NCBI RefSeq assembly: GCF_000969835.1
Contig: NZ_KQ033912.1
Location: forward strand, 2,999,373-3,063,372
Direction: 5' to 3'
Source of the DNA: Parabacteroides goldsteinii DSM 19448 = WAL 12034
GTDB taxonomy: Bacteria; Bacteroidota; Bacteroidia; Bacteroidales; Tannerellaceae
DNA length: 64,000 nucleotides
Each line of letters begins with the position of its first letter. Position 1 is the stretch's first letter. The position numbers were made by a program, and so were the translations under genes. Below, piece after piece: positions 8,521 through 16,462 of this stretch. The notes beneath the pieces were generated by a model. The model was not told the origin of the DNA. It did no database searches and saw only the letters and a list, made by a program, of their open reading frames with translations.

Positions 8521-8550
8521 AGTCTAGGTGTTGCATGCAACGCCTAGACT
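8521..8550. repeat. 30 bp near-perfect palindrome after the S-layer-like gene
   Basis: AGTCTAGGTGTTGCA is followed at once by its complement with a single wobble. In RNA it folds into a very stable hairpin 45 nt after the stop codon. No U-tract follows, so it may be an mRNA 3'-end stabiliser rather than a terminator. Confidence 0.6.
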
Positions 8551-8657
8551 ATCCATCAATTATCCTGTGATAGGCGAACAAGTGGTTATTAATATTAAGT
8601 AATAAAATAAAGTTCTTACTGTAATTTCTCCCGTGAGGAAGGAATACAGAAAAAAAC

Positions 8658-8686
8658 AGCCTCTGCGATCTTGTGTCGTAGAGGCT
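8658..8686. terminator. Terminator hairpin downstream of the S-layer-like gene
   Basis: AGCCTCTGCGA pairs with TCGTAGAGGCT over a 7 nt loop. It is preceded by an A-run and followed by TTGTTGGTTG, so it can act in both directions. It separates the S-layer-like gene from the sigma factor. Apart from this hairpin and the 8521 palindrome I see nothing in the 309 bp gap 8476-8784. Confidence 0.7.
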
Positions 8687-8784
8687 TTGTTGGTTGCAGT
8701 TGTTTTGCATGATAAAATAGGTTGAAAATGAAAAAATGTAATTAATTTAGCTGCCAGGAAATAGTGTTAATACTTGAAATCGAT

Positions 8785-9363
8785 ATGGGAAAACTGGATA
8801 AACAACAAGAGTACTTTGTTTTGTCTGCTTTGAAGCAAGACAGCAAAGAGGCTTTCTCATTATTGTTTCAGACCTATTATACCGATCTTGTATTGTTCTG
8901 CGGGAATTTTATAAAAGACAAAGATTCTTGTGAAGACATTGTTCAATCAATCTTTTTAAAACTTTGGAACGAGAGGAAAAACATACAGATTGAAACTTCT
9001 TTGAAATCTTATTTGTTGAAGGCTGTCCGTAACAGTTGTTTTGATGAATTTCGTCATCTTGAAATTGTCCGTCAGTATGAGACGGAGTATGAAAATACAG
9101 TACTTGATTCTTACGATACGGAAAATTATGTCTTGTATTCAGATTTGCATGACCATTTGCGTCATGCCTTGGAACAGGTGCCGGAGTTGTATAGGGAAGC
9201 TTTTGAGCTGAATCGCTTTGAAGGATTGAAATACAGGGAAATAGCAGAAAAGCTGAATGTATCGGAGCGGACTGTTGAAGTCCGTGTCAGTAAGACTTTG
9301 GAATTATTACGGAAATATTTGAAAGATTTCTTCATGCTATTGCTTTCAATAGGTATTCCCTAA
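8785..9363 (+). CDS. ECF-type RNA polymerase sigma factor of the PUL
   Basis: 192 residues from ATG 8785 (MGKLDKQQEYFVL). A GTG 21 bp upstream is in frame but less likely. Region 2 is seen in LFQTYYTDLVLFCGNFIKDKDSCEDIVQSIFLKLW, with the usual D-x-x-D-x-x-Q pattern. Region 4 is the helix-turn-helix LPELYREAFELNRFEGLKYREIAEKLNVSERTVEVRVSK motif (positions about 135-175). It is followed by a FecR anti-sigma factor and a SusC with a signalling domain. In known systems of this type, glycan binding by SusC is relayed across the envelope to free the sigma factor. Its likely own promoter pair is described at 9380 and 10534. Confidence 0.9.
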   Translation: MGKLDKQQEYFVLSALKQDSKEAFSLLFQTYYTDLVLFCGNFIKDKDSCEDIVQSIFLKLWNERKNIQIETSLKSYLLKAVRNSCFDEFRHLEIVRQYETEYENTVLDSYDTENYVLYSDLHDHLRHALEQVPELYREAFELNRFEGLKYREIAEKLNVSERTVEVRVSKTLELLRKYLKDFFMLLLSIGIP

Positions 9364-9379
9364 AAAAAGTTATAAACCA

Positions 9380-9407
9380 TGTGGGAAATGATTCCCCGGA
9401 CGTCTTA
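9380..9407 (+). promoter_or_regulatory. Putative ECF-sigma promoter before fecR (TGTGGGAAA ... GACGTCTTA)
   Basis: A two-part motif shared, at identical spacing, with 10534-10561 before susC. GTGG(G/T)AAA begins exactly 18 bp before GACGTCTTA in both places. ECF sigma -10 elements often contain CGTC. The site begins 17 bp after the sigma stop, so the sigma factor could drive its own anti-sigma gene. Confidence 0.5.
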
Positions 9408-9427
9408 AATACTATAAAAGAGAAAAA

Positions 9428-10462
9428 ATGACAGACAAAGATCAAATACAACCTATTATCACAGCTTATCTATCCGGTAAAGCAACGGCAGAAGAACGCC
9501 GTAAACTGGATGATTGGGTGAAGCAATCTCCTGATAATGACCGATATTATCAGGAAATGCGTAATATATGGCAGGTGATGCACCCCGCTTTTACCCCCTC
9601 TGAGATTCATGTATTTGAAGCCGAGAAAAAAGTTTTAGCAAATATCGCAACCACAAGGAGGAATATCGCCCGTACATTAATTATCTATTGGCAACGTATG
9701 GCTGCTGTCCTTGTCATCCCTTTGTTGATCATCTGTACTTATTTATTTTTAGAGAAGGATAATGGGGTGTATGATGAGATAGAGTATCAGGAAGTGAAAT
9801 CACCTCACGGTACTTTCTCTGAAGTCCGTCTGCCGGATGGAACGAATGTCTGGCTGAATGGTGGAAGTACCCTGAAATATCCCTTAACTTTCCGGAAAGG
9901 CGAGCGGGATGTTTTCTTGAGTGGCGAAGGATATTTTGAAGTGCATTCGGATAAAGAAAATCCTTTTATCGTAAAAACCGATCAGATAACTCTCCGGGCT
10001 ACCGGTACGGCTTTTAATGTGGAGGCCTATGGAAGTGATTCTATTACTGCTGTTACTATGGTTAACGGAAAGATAGATGTCGCTTTCGGAAACTCTTCAC
10101 CTGTTGCTATGGTTCCGGGAGAACGAGCTTCCTTTAATAATCTCACGAAACAATGTCTTATTGCAAAGACTGATCCTTATAAGTGGTATGCCTGGAAAGA
10201 CGGACTGATGATATTCAGGGATGACCCATTATCGTATGTCTTTAAGCGCCTGGGATTAACTTTTAATGTGAATATAGAATTAAAAGATCCTTCTTTAGCT
10301 AATGCACCTTATCGTGCTACTTTTGAATATGAATCGTTGGATGAAATATTGCGTTTACTTGAAATGAGTGCTCCTCTGCATTTCAAGCAGAATAAGAGGG
10401 TGAAGGACCGGAATAATGCATATGAGAAGCAAACAATAGAAGTGTATAAAAGAAAAAGGTGA
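9428..10462 (+). CDS. FecR-family anti-sigma factor
   Basis: 344 residues. An N-terminal cytoplasmic sigma-binding part (residues 1-85, with a KATAEERRKLDDWV motif) precedes one transmembrane helix at about 90-110 (AAVLVIPLLIICTYLFL). The periplasmic FecR domain follows (SPHGTFSEVRLPDGTNVWLNGGSTL...FLSGEGYFEV...PFIVKT), then a short DUF4974-like C-terminal part (LSYVFKRLGLTFNVNIEL). It holds the sigma factor of 8785 inactive at the inner membrane until the SusC N-terminal domain contacts it. The stop codon lies inside the terminator stem that follows. Confidence 0.92.
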   Translation: MTDKDQIQPIITAYLSGKATAEERRKLDDWVKQSPDNDRYYQEMRNIWQVMHPAFTPSEIHVFEAEKKVLANIATTRRNIARTLIIYWQRMAAVLVIPLLIICTYLFLEKDNGVYDEIEYQEVKSPHGTFSEVRLPDGTNVWLNGGSTLKYPLTFRKGERDVFLSGEGYFEVHSDKENPFIVKTDQITLRATGTAFNVEAYGSDSITAVTMVNGKIDVAFGNSSPVAMVPGERASFNNLTKQCLIAKTDPYKWYAWKDGLMIFRDDPLSYVFKRLGLTFNVNIELKDPSLANAPYRATFEYESLDEILRLLEMSAPLHFKQNKRVKDRNNAYEKQTIEVYKRKR

Positions 10463-10481
10463 TGAAAAATATCACCTTTTT
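10453..10481 (+). terminator. Terminator overlapping the fecR stop codon
   Basis: AAAAAGGTGAT pairs with ATCACCTTTTT over a 7 nt loop. The TGA stop of fecR is inside the left arm. It ends the sigma/fecR transcript before the separately promoted susC. Confidence 0.75.
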
Positions 10482-10533
10482 ATCTTCCGAATAAAGAAAA
10501 TCTGATTTTAAATAAAAAAAATGACTTTTCAGT

Positions 10534-10561
10534 TGTGGTAAAAAACAGCTGAGACGTCTTA
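10534..10561 (+). promoter_or_regulatory. Putative ECF-sigma promoter of the susCD operon (TGTGGTAAA ... GACGTCTTA)
   Basis: Same two-part element and spacing as at 9380-9407. It would give a susC leader of about 180 nt that fully overlaps the predicted antisense sRNA at 10652-10738. Confidence 0.5.
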
Positions 10562-10651
10562 GTTATGTATGAAAAGATAATTATTATTTGTTCACTATAA
10601 AAATCTGATGCCTATGAAGTAGTCAATTATTAAGATCAATGAGTAAGCAGC

Positions 10652-10738
10652 TTTAAATAAAAAGGAAAGGTGTGCGAGACCTTTCCTTTGATTGTTTAGC
10701 TGTTTAAAAGTTTTTAGTCAACCTTATTTTTCTAACTA
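10652..10738 (-). ncRNA. Predicted cis-antisense sRNA in the susC leader (DonS-like)
   Basis: On the minus strand an exact TAnnTTTG box with TTTT 19 bp upstream (10745-10775) should start a transcript near 10738. About 50 nt later the hairpin AAAGGAAAGGT/ACCTTTCCTTT (10661-10689) is followed by TTTTTATTT, a textbook terminator. The product would be about 85 nt and complementary to the susC leader. Antisense sRNAs in exactly this position, between FecR and susC of ECF-controlled PULs, are known in Bacteroides (DonS family) and repress the operon. Sequence-level homology to DonS was not tested. Confidence 0.65.
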
Positions 10739-10744
10739 AACAAA

Positions 10745-10775
10745 CAAATGTATGAATTCCATTTCGGATAAAAAA
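10745..10775 (-). promoter_or_regulatory. Promoter of the antisense sRNA (TTTT - 19 bp - TACATTTG)
   Basis: The -7 box TACATTTG is on the minus strand at 10745-10752, touching the susC start codon, so the sRNA promoter overlaps the 5' end of the susC gene. The -33 element TTTT (10772-10775) is one base off TTTG. Confidence 0.6.
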
Positions 10776-13700
10776 ATCGAAAGGCTAAGTTTTGCCATTA
10801 AAATTTTTCGAGTTATGAGATTATGCTTGTTATTTATAGCTTTAAGTCTAACGCAAGTTTTTGCCTCGGTATCTTATTCTCAATCAACTTCATTGACGCT
10901 CAAAATGAAAAATGTTTCTATTGAAGATGTATTGAATAAGATAGAGGAAAAAACAGAATTCCGCTTTTTGTATAATAAAGACGTTGTAAACGTGGGACAA
11001 AGAGTGAATGTTTCTGTTAATGAAAGTAGCATTTCGGATATTCTGAATAATATACTGAAAAATACAGATATACATTATACTATTAGCGATCGTCAGATTG
11101 TATTAAGTAAAAGTGGATTATTCGCTTTGGTTAGTAATGAACGGATTGTGACCGGGATAGTGACTGATGAGAATGGAGAACCAATCATTGGTGCTAATAT
11201 TATAGTAAAGAATGATCCGACACTAGGAGGGATTACTGATGTCAATGGTAAATTTAGTATAACAGTTCCTGAAAAGGCAACATTGGTTATTTCTTATATA
11301 GGATATGAATCCAAAGAAATAGCTGTGACTAATCAATCTGCAATACAGGTCGTTTTAAAAGAAAGCCACAGTCAATTGGATGAAGTGATCGTTGTTGGTT
11401 ATGGCTCGACATCAACCAGAAAAACGGTAAGTTCAGTAACTAGTGTAAAAACAGATAAGATAGACGAACTGCCATATACAAGTACATCTGCTGCGTTGCA
11501 GGGACGTGCTGCCGGTGTAATTGTTCAGCAAACAGGAGGAGAACCTGGTGGAACAGTTCCTACAATTTCTATCCGCGGTGGTGGTACTCCTCTTTATATC
11601 ATTGATGGTATTATTCGTGAACCATTGGACTTTAATGCTTTGACTTCTTCTGATATTGAATCAATATCAGTATTGAAAGATGCGAGTGCAACAGCTGTAT
11701 ATGGTGCTCAGGCTGGTAACGGTATCGTTCTTGTCACTACTAAGAGAGGAAATAGTGAAAAGATCAATATTGATTATACTGCAGGTTTTGATTGGAGCAG
11801 ACCGACCATTATTCCGGACCGGGTCAATGCTGTTGAATATGTAACGGCAGCCAATAAAGCGGCTGAATATGATGGTCGTGGAGCTTATGCCATGTACTCG
11901 GAAGATGTGGTCAATAAAGTGTTGAACCATTCTGATCCGGCTAATTATCCGGATAATGACTGGCTGAAAATGGCAATCAATAATTTTGCACCTCAGATGC
12001 GGCATAACCTGTCTATGTCGGGTAAATCTAAAAATGGTGTGAAATATTATACTTCTCTGGGTTATTTAAATCAGGAATCTTTATTTAAGCAGTCCCATAA
12101 CAATACTTTTAAACGCTATAATATCAGAAGTAATGTTTCTTCCTCTTTTGATAATATCGGTTTGGAAGTGGGGCTGAATCTGGATGCAATTTTGGAAAAG
12201 AGAAATCCGAATCCATATGGTCAGTCACAGATTTGGAGAAACTTATTGGCGTATAACAAACCAATAGACGTGGCTTACAATCCTGACGGGACTTACAGTG
12301 CTTTCTCTGTTCATCCATTGGCCTGGCTGGATAAAGAATCGGGATATGACCGGGTTTCGGATAATATATTAAACACACAACTTTATGCAACCTGGACGTT
12401 ACCTTGGGATAAAGGGTTAAAGTTTAAAATTTTGGCTAACTCCCGCTATTCTAATTATAATGAAAAGTATTTTAAATCCAGTGCTCCCCAATATTCTCCT
12501 TCCGGGGTATTGAAGGAGGCTGCCCCATCTGAAATGTCACTGACAAATAGCTGGTGGCGTAATAATACATTGGAGGCTAGTGTGGAATATAGTCGTGCTT
12601 TTGATCGACACTTCCTCGAAGTCCAGGGAGTGTATAGCTATTATAATACGACAAATGAAGAATTCAGTGCATCGAGAAATGGCTTTATTTCAAATGATTT
12701 CGACCAGTTGTTTGCCGGAGACGCATCTACACAGCAGAACACCGGAACGGCTCAGGAGGGAGCACGTATTGGGTATGTGGGACGTTTGAGATATAATTAT
12801 GCTGATAAGTACCTGTTGGAGGGAAACTTCCGTTATGATGGTTCTGATAATTTCGCAAGAGATCAGCGTTGGGGATTTTTCCCATCAGGTGCTGTTGCAT
12901 GGGTTGTTTCGGAAGAAGGCTTTATGAAGACATTGAAGGATAAGCAGATTATTGATTTCTTTAAAATCAGAGCTTCTTATGGACAAGTGGGGTTGGAAAC
13001 CGGAGTTGCTCGTTTTGGTTATATTCCTACTTATTCATATAACTCTCAATCTGCCGTTGTAGGAGGTGAGTTTGTTCCAGGTTTTACAGAAGGGAATCTG
13101 GTGTCGAATGCTTTGAGTTGGTATACAAAAGATGTATTTGATATTGGTTTTGATATGGCGTTCCTGAACAATCATTTGAATTTTACTTTCGATTATTATT
13201 ATTATAAGACGAAAGGATACTTGATCTCTCCTCAGAATCGTTATACAACTACATTGGGAAAAGATCTTCCACAAGTAAAATCGAATAGTATCCATCGGCG
13301 GGCTGGTTATGAAGCAATGGTAAGATATAAGAATAAAGTCGGTCATTTGAATTATGATCTGGGTTTCAATTTTACGACTTATGATGAGTTGTGGGAAGTA
13401 AATGAAAGTGAATCGGAAGCCACTTTGAAAAACCCTAAAAAGCGTTCAACCCATCAAAAGAATTATTATGGAAATGCGTATCAGTCAAGTGGTATCTATC
13501 AAAGTACAGCAGATGTCCTTGATAATCCTCGTTTCCTGAGTGCTACGGAATTGAAACCGGGTGATCTGGCTTATATTGATGTAAATGGTGATGGTAAAAT
13601 TGATTCGGAAGACCAAGTGAGAATCGGTAAACCGTTCTTCCCGTCATTTAACTATGGCTTTGATTTCAATTTGGATTACAAAGGCTTTTTCTTGTATGGA

Positions 13701-14123
13701 CTATTTCAGGGTACAGGACCGCGTTATGTTGAATTAAGCGGTTTGATGAAAGGTGGTAATACTATGGAGATGAATTATAAGTATCAGCTGGATTTCTGGA
13801 CTCCGGAAAATGTGGATGCGGCTTATCCCCGTGCTTCTTCTTATCAGAATATTAATAGTTCGAACAATACGCAGTCTTCTGATTTCTGGATTAAAAATGC
13901 AAGTTATTTCCGTTTGAAGAGTCTGCAGTTCGGATACGATTTCAAGAATATATTGTTGAGGAATGTGAATGCGATTAGTAAATTGAAATTATCGGTAATG
14001 GGGACCAATCTCTTTACTATCTCTGGTGTGAAAGATTATTTCGATCCTGAAGTTGTGGATGGTAGCGGACAGGGATATCCTGTTCAACAGACATTCTCAG
14101 TTGCATTAAATGTTGGATTTTAA
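10752..14123 (+). CDS. SusC/RagA-type TonB-dependent outer membrane transporter with STN signalling domain
   Basis: 1123 residues. Signal sequence about 1-43. An STN domain follows at about 50-122 (LKMKNVSIEDVLNKIEEKTEF...), which in such transporters contacts FecR. A carboxypeptidase-regulatory-like domain is at about 135-205 (GIVTDENGEPIIGANIIV), then the plug (LDEVIVVGYGS...ISIRGGGTPLYIIDG...SISVLKDASATAVYGAQAGNG) and the beta-barrel ending VALNVGF. It imports oligosaccharides together with the SusD partner and, through the STN domain, reports ligand binding to the anti-sigma factor. susD follows after 12 bp. Confidence 0.96.
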   Translation: MNSISDKKIERLSFAIKIFRVMRLCLLFIALSLTQVFASVSYSQSTSLTLKMKNVSIEDVLNKIEEKTEFRFLYNKDVVNVGQRVNVSVNESSISDILNNILKNTDIHYTISDRQIVLSKSGLFALVSNERIVTGIVTDENGEPIIGANIIVKNDPTLGGITDVNGKFSITVPEKATLVISYIGYESKEIAVTNQSAIQVVLKESHSQLDEVIVVGYGSTSTRKTVSSVTSVKTDKIDELPYTSTSAALQGRAAGVIVQQTGGEPGGTVPTISIRGGGTPLYIIDGIIREPLDFNALTSSDIESISVLKDASATAVYGAQAGNGIVLVTTKRGNSEKINIDYTAGFDWSRPTIIPDRVNAVEYVTAANKAAEYDGRGAYAMYSEDVVNKVLNHSDPANYPDNDWLKMAINNFAPQMRHNLSMSGKSKNGVKYYTSLGYLNQESLFKQSHNNTFKRYNIRSNVSSSFDNIGLEVGLNLDAILEKRNPNPYGQSQIWRNLLAYNKPIDVAYNPDGTYSAFSVHPLAWLDKESGYDRVSDNILNTQLYATWTLPWDKGLKFKILANSRYSNYNEKYFKSSAPQYSPSGVLKEAAPSEMSLTNSWWRNNTLEASVEYSRAFDRHFLEVQGVYSYYNTTNEEFSASRNGFISNDFDQLFAGDASTQQNTGTAQEGARIGYVGRLRYNYADKYLLEGNFRYDGSDNFARDQRWGFFPSGAVAWVVSEEGFMKTLKDKQIIDFFKIRASYGQVGLETGVARFGYIPTYSYNSQSAVVGGEFVPGFTEGNLVSNALSWYTKDVFDIGFDMAFLNNHLNFTFDYYYYKTKGYLISPQNRYTTTLGKDLPQVKSNSIHRRAGYEAMVRYKNKVGHLNYDLGFNFTTYDELWEVNESESEATLKNPKKRSTHQKNYYGNAYQSSGIYQSTADVLDNPRFLSATELKPGDLAYIDVNGDGKIDSEDQVRIGKPFFPSFNYGFDFNLDYKGFFLYGLFQGTGPRYVELSGLMKGGNTMEMNYKYQLDFWTPENVDAAYPRASSYQNINSSNNTQSSDFWIKNASYFRLKSLQFGYDFKNILLRNVNAISKLKLSVMGTNLFTISGVKDYFDPEVVDGSGQGYPVQQTFSVALNVGF

Positions 14124-14135
14124 AAAGAAACAAAT

Positions 14136-15848
14136 ATGAAATATATAGCAATTTTATCGACTTTTATTCTTTTGTTTGCCTCATGTGCAGATGATCTGGA
14201 TAAATCTCCATTGGATAAATTTTCAGAAGATAAGGTGTGGAGATCTGCAGAAGGAGCACAGACTTTTATTAACGGGACTTTATATGTATCCAAGTTGCTG
14301 ACGGAGAATGCAGATGACTGGAGTGATAATTCAGTTGTCAACACAGAGATGAGCGCTGCTGTCAGAACAGTTCGCGAGTTGATGACGAATGCCAATGATT
14401 ATGGTTGGAACAAATTCGGTGAAATCCGCCGGTGCAATCTGATTATAGAGAAGGTTACTGCTTCCGAAGATATAAAAGAAGCGGATAAGGAACCTCTGAT
14501 CGCACAGGCTAAAATGCTCCGTAGTATTGTTTATTATACTCGTGCCAGATTGTTTGGACGCTTGATGATCGTTGATCGCGTACTGACTCCGGATGACGAC
14601 CTTATGTTTCCTCGTTCGAAAACGATAAAAGAAACTTATGATTTTATTATTAATGATCTGACTGAAGCTGCGGAAGGATTGCCGACAACTGCTTCTGCGG
14701 GTGCTTTGACAAAAGGTGCAGCGTATGCTTTAAAAGCAGCTGTTTGTTTGCAGGGAGCAGCTTTTTTAACAGATTCTAATGAGAAAAGGGATTATTATCA
14801 GCAAGCAAAAAAAGCATGTGAAGACTTGTTTACATTGGGTATTTATTCTTTGGAAAGCGATTATGGAAAATTGTTCAATGATTATTCTACCGGGTTAAGT
14901 TCGAAAGAGGTGATTCTGGCCACTTATTATTTATCAGAGACGACAAAGATGTCAGGAACATGGATGCAATCTATTGTCCCTAACCAGGGAGCTGGAAAAA
15001 TACCGGAAGAGGTGGCTGCTGTATGGCCTGTGGAAAACTTTGAGGGGTGGCATGATAAATCTCCGTCTCAGGATTTGGTTGACGCTTATGAGGTGGTTGA
15101 TGCCGACGGGAATGCTAAAACATGGGATGAAACATCTTACTATAAGAATTTCAAACCGAATGTCGATTATGTAAGTAATGCAATCTATAGGAACCGCGAT
15201 GCCCGCTTTTATTCAACGATAGCTTACGACTCAGTCAAATATTTTAATTCAATCATTACAACACGTGTTGGTGGAAACTTGTATTATTTGAATAATAAGG
15301 AGAAAGACCGTCATATGACAAAAACAGGTTATTTATATATTAAGAACCTCTATCAGGATAAATCGGTCATTGCTGGCGTGCCGACAGACTGGCATTTGAT
15401 TCATTTGCGTCTGGGACGTTCGTATCTAGACTATGCGGAAGCTTTGTTGAGACTGGGGGAAACAACTACAGCAATTGAATATATAAATAAGGTTAGAATG
15501 ACTCATGGAAAGTTACCAGCTTTGTCGACAGCTCTTTCCTTTGATCAAGCCTGGAAATATTATAAACAGGAACGCCGTGTTGAACTGGTGCAGGAAGAAG
15601 ATAGATATTGGTCTTTACTCCGTTGGGGAAAAGAAGACGGATTGGATGAAATTGAAGAACTTAATACACCTCCGACAGCAATAGAGATTGCGGCTGATGG
15701 CAAAAGTTTTGAGATCATACCGGTTCCGGTTGTAGGTCCGTCTAATGATAGAAAATTTACAACCAGAAGATACTTTTTACCGATACCCAAAAATGAAACA
15801 ATTCTGAATGAAAAGTTGTCGGATGATCAGAATCCGGGTTGGGAATAA
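14136..15848 (+). CDS. SusD/RagB-type surface glycan-binding lipoprotein
   Basis: 570 residues with a lipoprotein signal (MKYIAILSTFILLFASC, Cys17). The N-terminal SusD-like part contains FINGTLYVSK and an RRCNLIIEKV helix. TPR-like helices (AKMLRSIVYYTRARLFG) form the platform, and the C-terminal RagB/SusD part has YAEALLRLGETTTAIEYINKVR, RRVELVQEEDRYWSLLRWG and YFLPIP. It forms the lid of the SusC transporter and captures the glycan at the cell surface. The operon partner is the SusC gene 12 bp upstream. Confidence 0.95.
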   Translation: MKYIAILSTFILLFASCADDLDKSPLDKFSEDKVWRSAEGAQTFINGTLYVSKLLTENADDWSDNSVVNTEMSAAVRTVRELMTNANDYGWNKFGEIRRCNLIIEKVTASEDIKEADKEPLIAQAKMLRSIVYYTRARLFGRLMIVDRVLTPDDDLMFPRSKTIKETYDFIINDLTEAAEGLPTTASAGALTKGAAYALKAAVCLQGAAFLTDSNEKRDYYQQAKKACEDLFTLGIYSLESDYGKLFNDYSTGLSSKEVILATYYLSETTKMSGTWMQSIVPNQGAGKIPEEVAAVWPVENFEGWHDKSPSQDLVDAYEVVDADGNAKTWDETSYYKNFKPNVDYVSNAIYRNRDARFYSTIAYDSVKYFNSIITTRVGGNLYYLNNKEKDRHMTKTGYLYIKNLYQDKSVIAGVPTDWHLIHLRLGRSYLDYAEALLRLGETTTAIEYINKVRMTHGKLPALSTALSFDQAWKYYKQERRVELVQEEDRYWSLLRWGKEDGLDEIEELNTPPTAIEIAADGKSFEIIPVPVVGPSNDRKFTTRRYFLPIPKNETILNEKLSDDQNPGWE

Positions 15849-15875
15849 TTATGAATATATTAGAATTTATTGAAT

Positions 15876-16352
15876 ATGAAACAACTGATATTAATTAAGT
15901 ACGTATTGCTCTCTTTCTTGTGTATCTGTTTGTCATCGTGTCTGACGGCAGGATTAGATGATGATCTGCCTGTTTATACAGAGGCGGAAGTAACGGCATT
16001 CAATTTTGAATATCGCTGGACTATACAGGAGGGTATTAGTGAGAAGTTACAAGTAAAAACATTGACTGCACAGACGAAAATCAATCAGGCAGAAGGACTT
16101 ATTGAATGTGCTATTACGGTGCCTAAAGTTTCCGGAACATTTACGGAAGAAGTAAGAAATCAGGTTTCCTTATCCAAATTAATAGGATATGCAACTATTT
16201 CAACTGCAGCATCAATTGCGCCTGTAGGTTCTGCTCCGGTATTGGGGAAAGTTGGAGATTTTTCTCAATCAGATATGGTCTATGAGGTGACTGCGGCCGA
16301 TAATAAGAATAAAAAGCAATGGAGATTGGTGATTACAAGTTTTACTAAGTAG
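15876..16352 (+). CDS. Small surface lipoprotein of the PUL (DUF5018-like)
   Basis: 158 residues from ATG 15876; an in-frame TTG two codons earlier is less likely. Lipoprotein signal ending LCICLSSC, followed by a Leu/Asp-rich start (LTAGLDDDLP) compatible with surface export in Bacteroidetes. The body is a beta-sandwich-like segment ending KKQWRLVITSF, as in DUF5018 and related add-on lipoproteins of Sus loci. It probably assists glycan binding. It is the last gene before a strong terminator, in the same transcript as susCD. Confidence 0.6.
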   Translation: MKQLILIKYVLLSFLCICLSSCLTAGLDDDLPVYTEAEVTAFNFEYRWTIQEGISEKLQVKTLTAQTKINQAEGLIECAITVPKVSGTFTEEVRNQVSLSKLIGYATISTAASIAPVGSAPVLGKVGDFSQSDMVYEVTAADNKNKKQWRLVITSFTK

Positions 16353-16369
16353 CTGTAACCATATGTAAG

Positions 16370-16421
16370 AAGCACTCTTTTGGAATAAAGCTAAGCGATT
16401 ATTCTTTAAGAGTGCTTTTTT
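16370..16421 (+). terminator. Terminator after the susCD-lipoprotein operon
   Basis: AAGCACTCTT pairs with AAGAGTGCTT and is followed by TTTT. It lies 18 bp after the lipoprotein stop. The two downstream enzymes therefore need read-through or their own promoter. Confidence 0.75.
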
Positions 16422-16462
16422 GTATCTATAATATGATTTGACAGAATAGAAATTGAGTTAAA

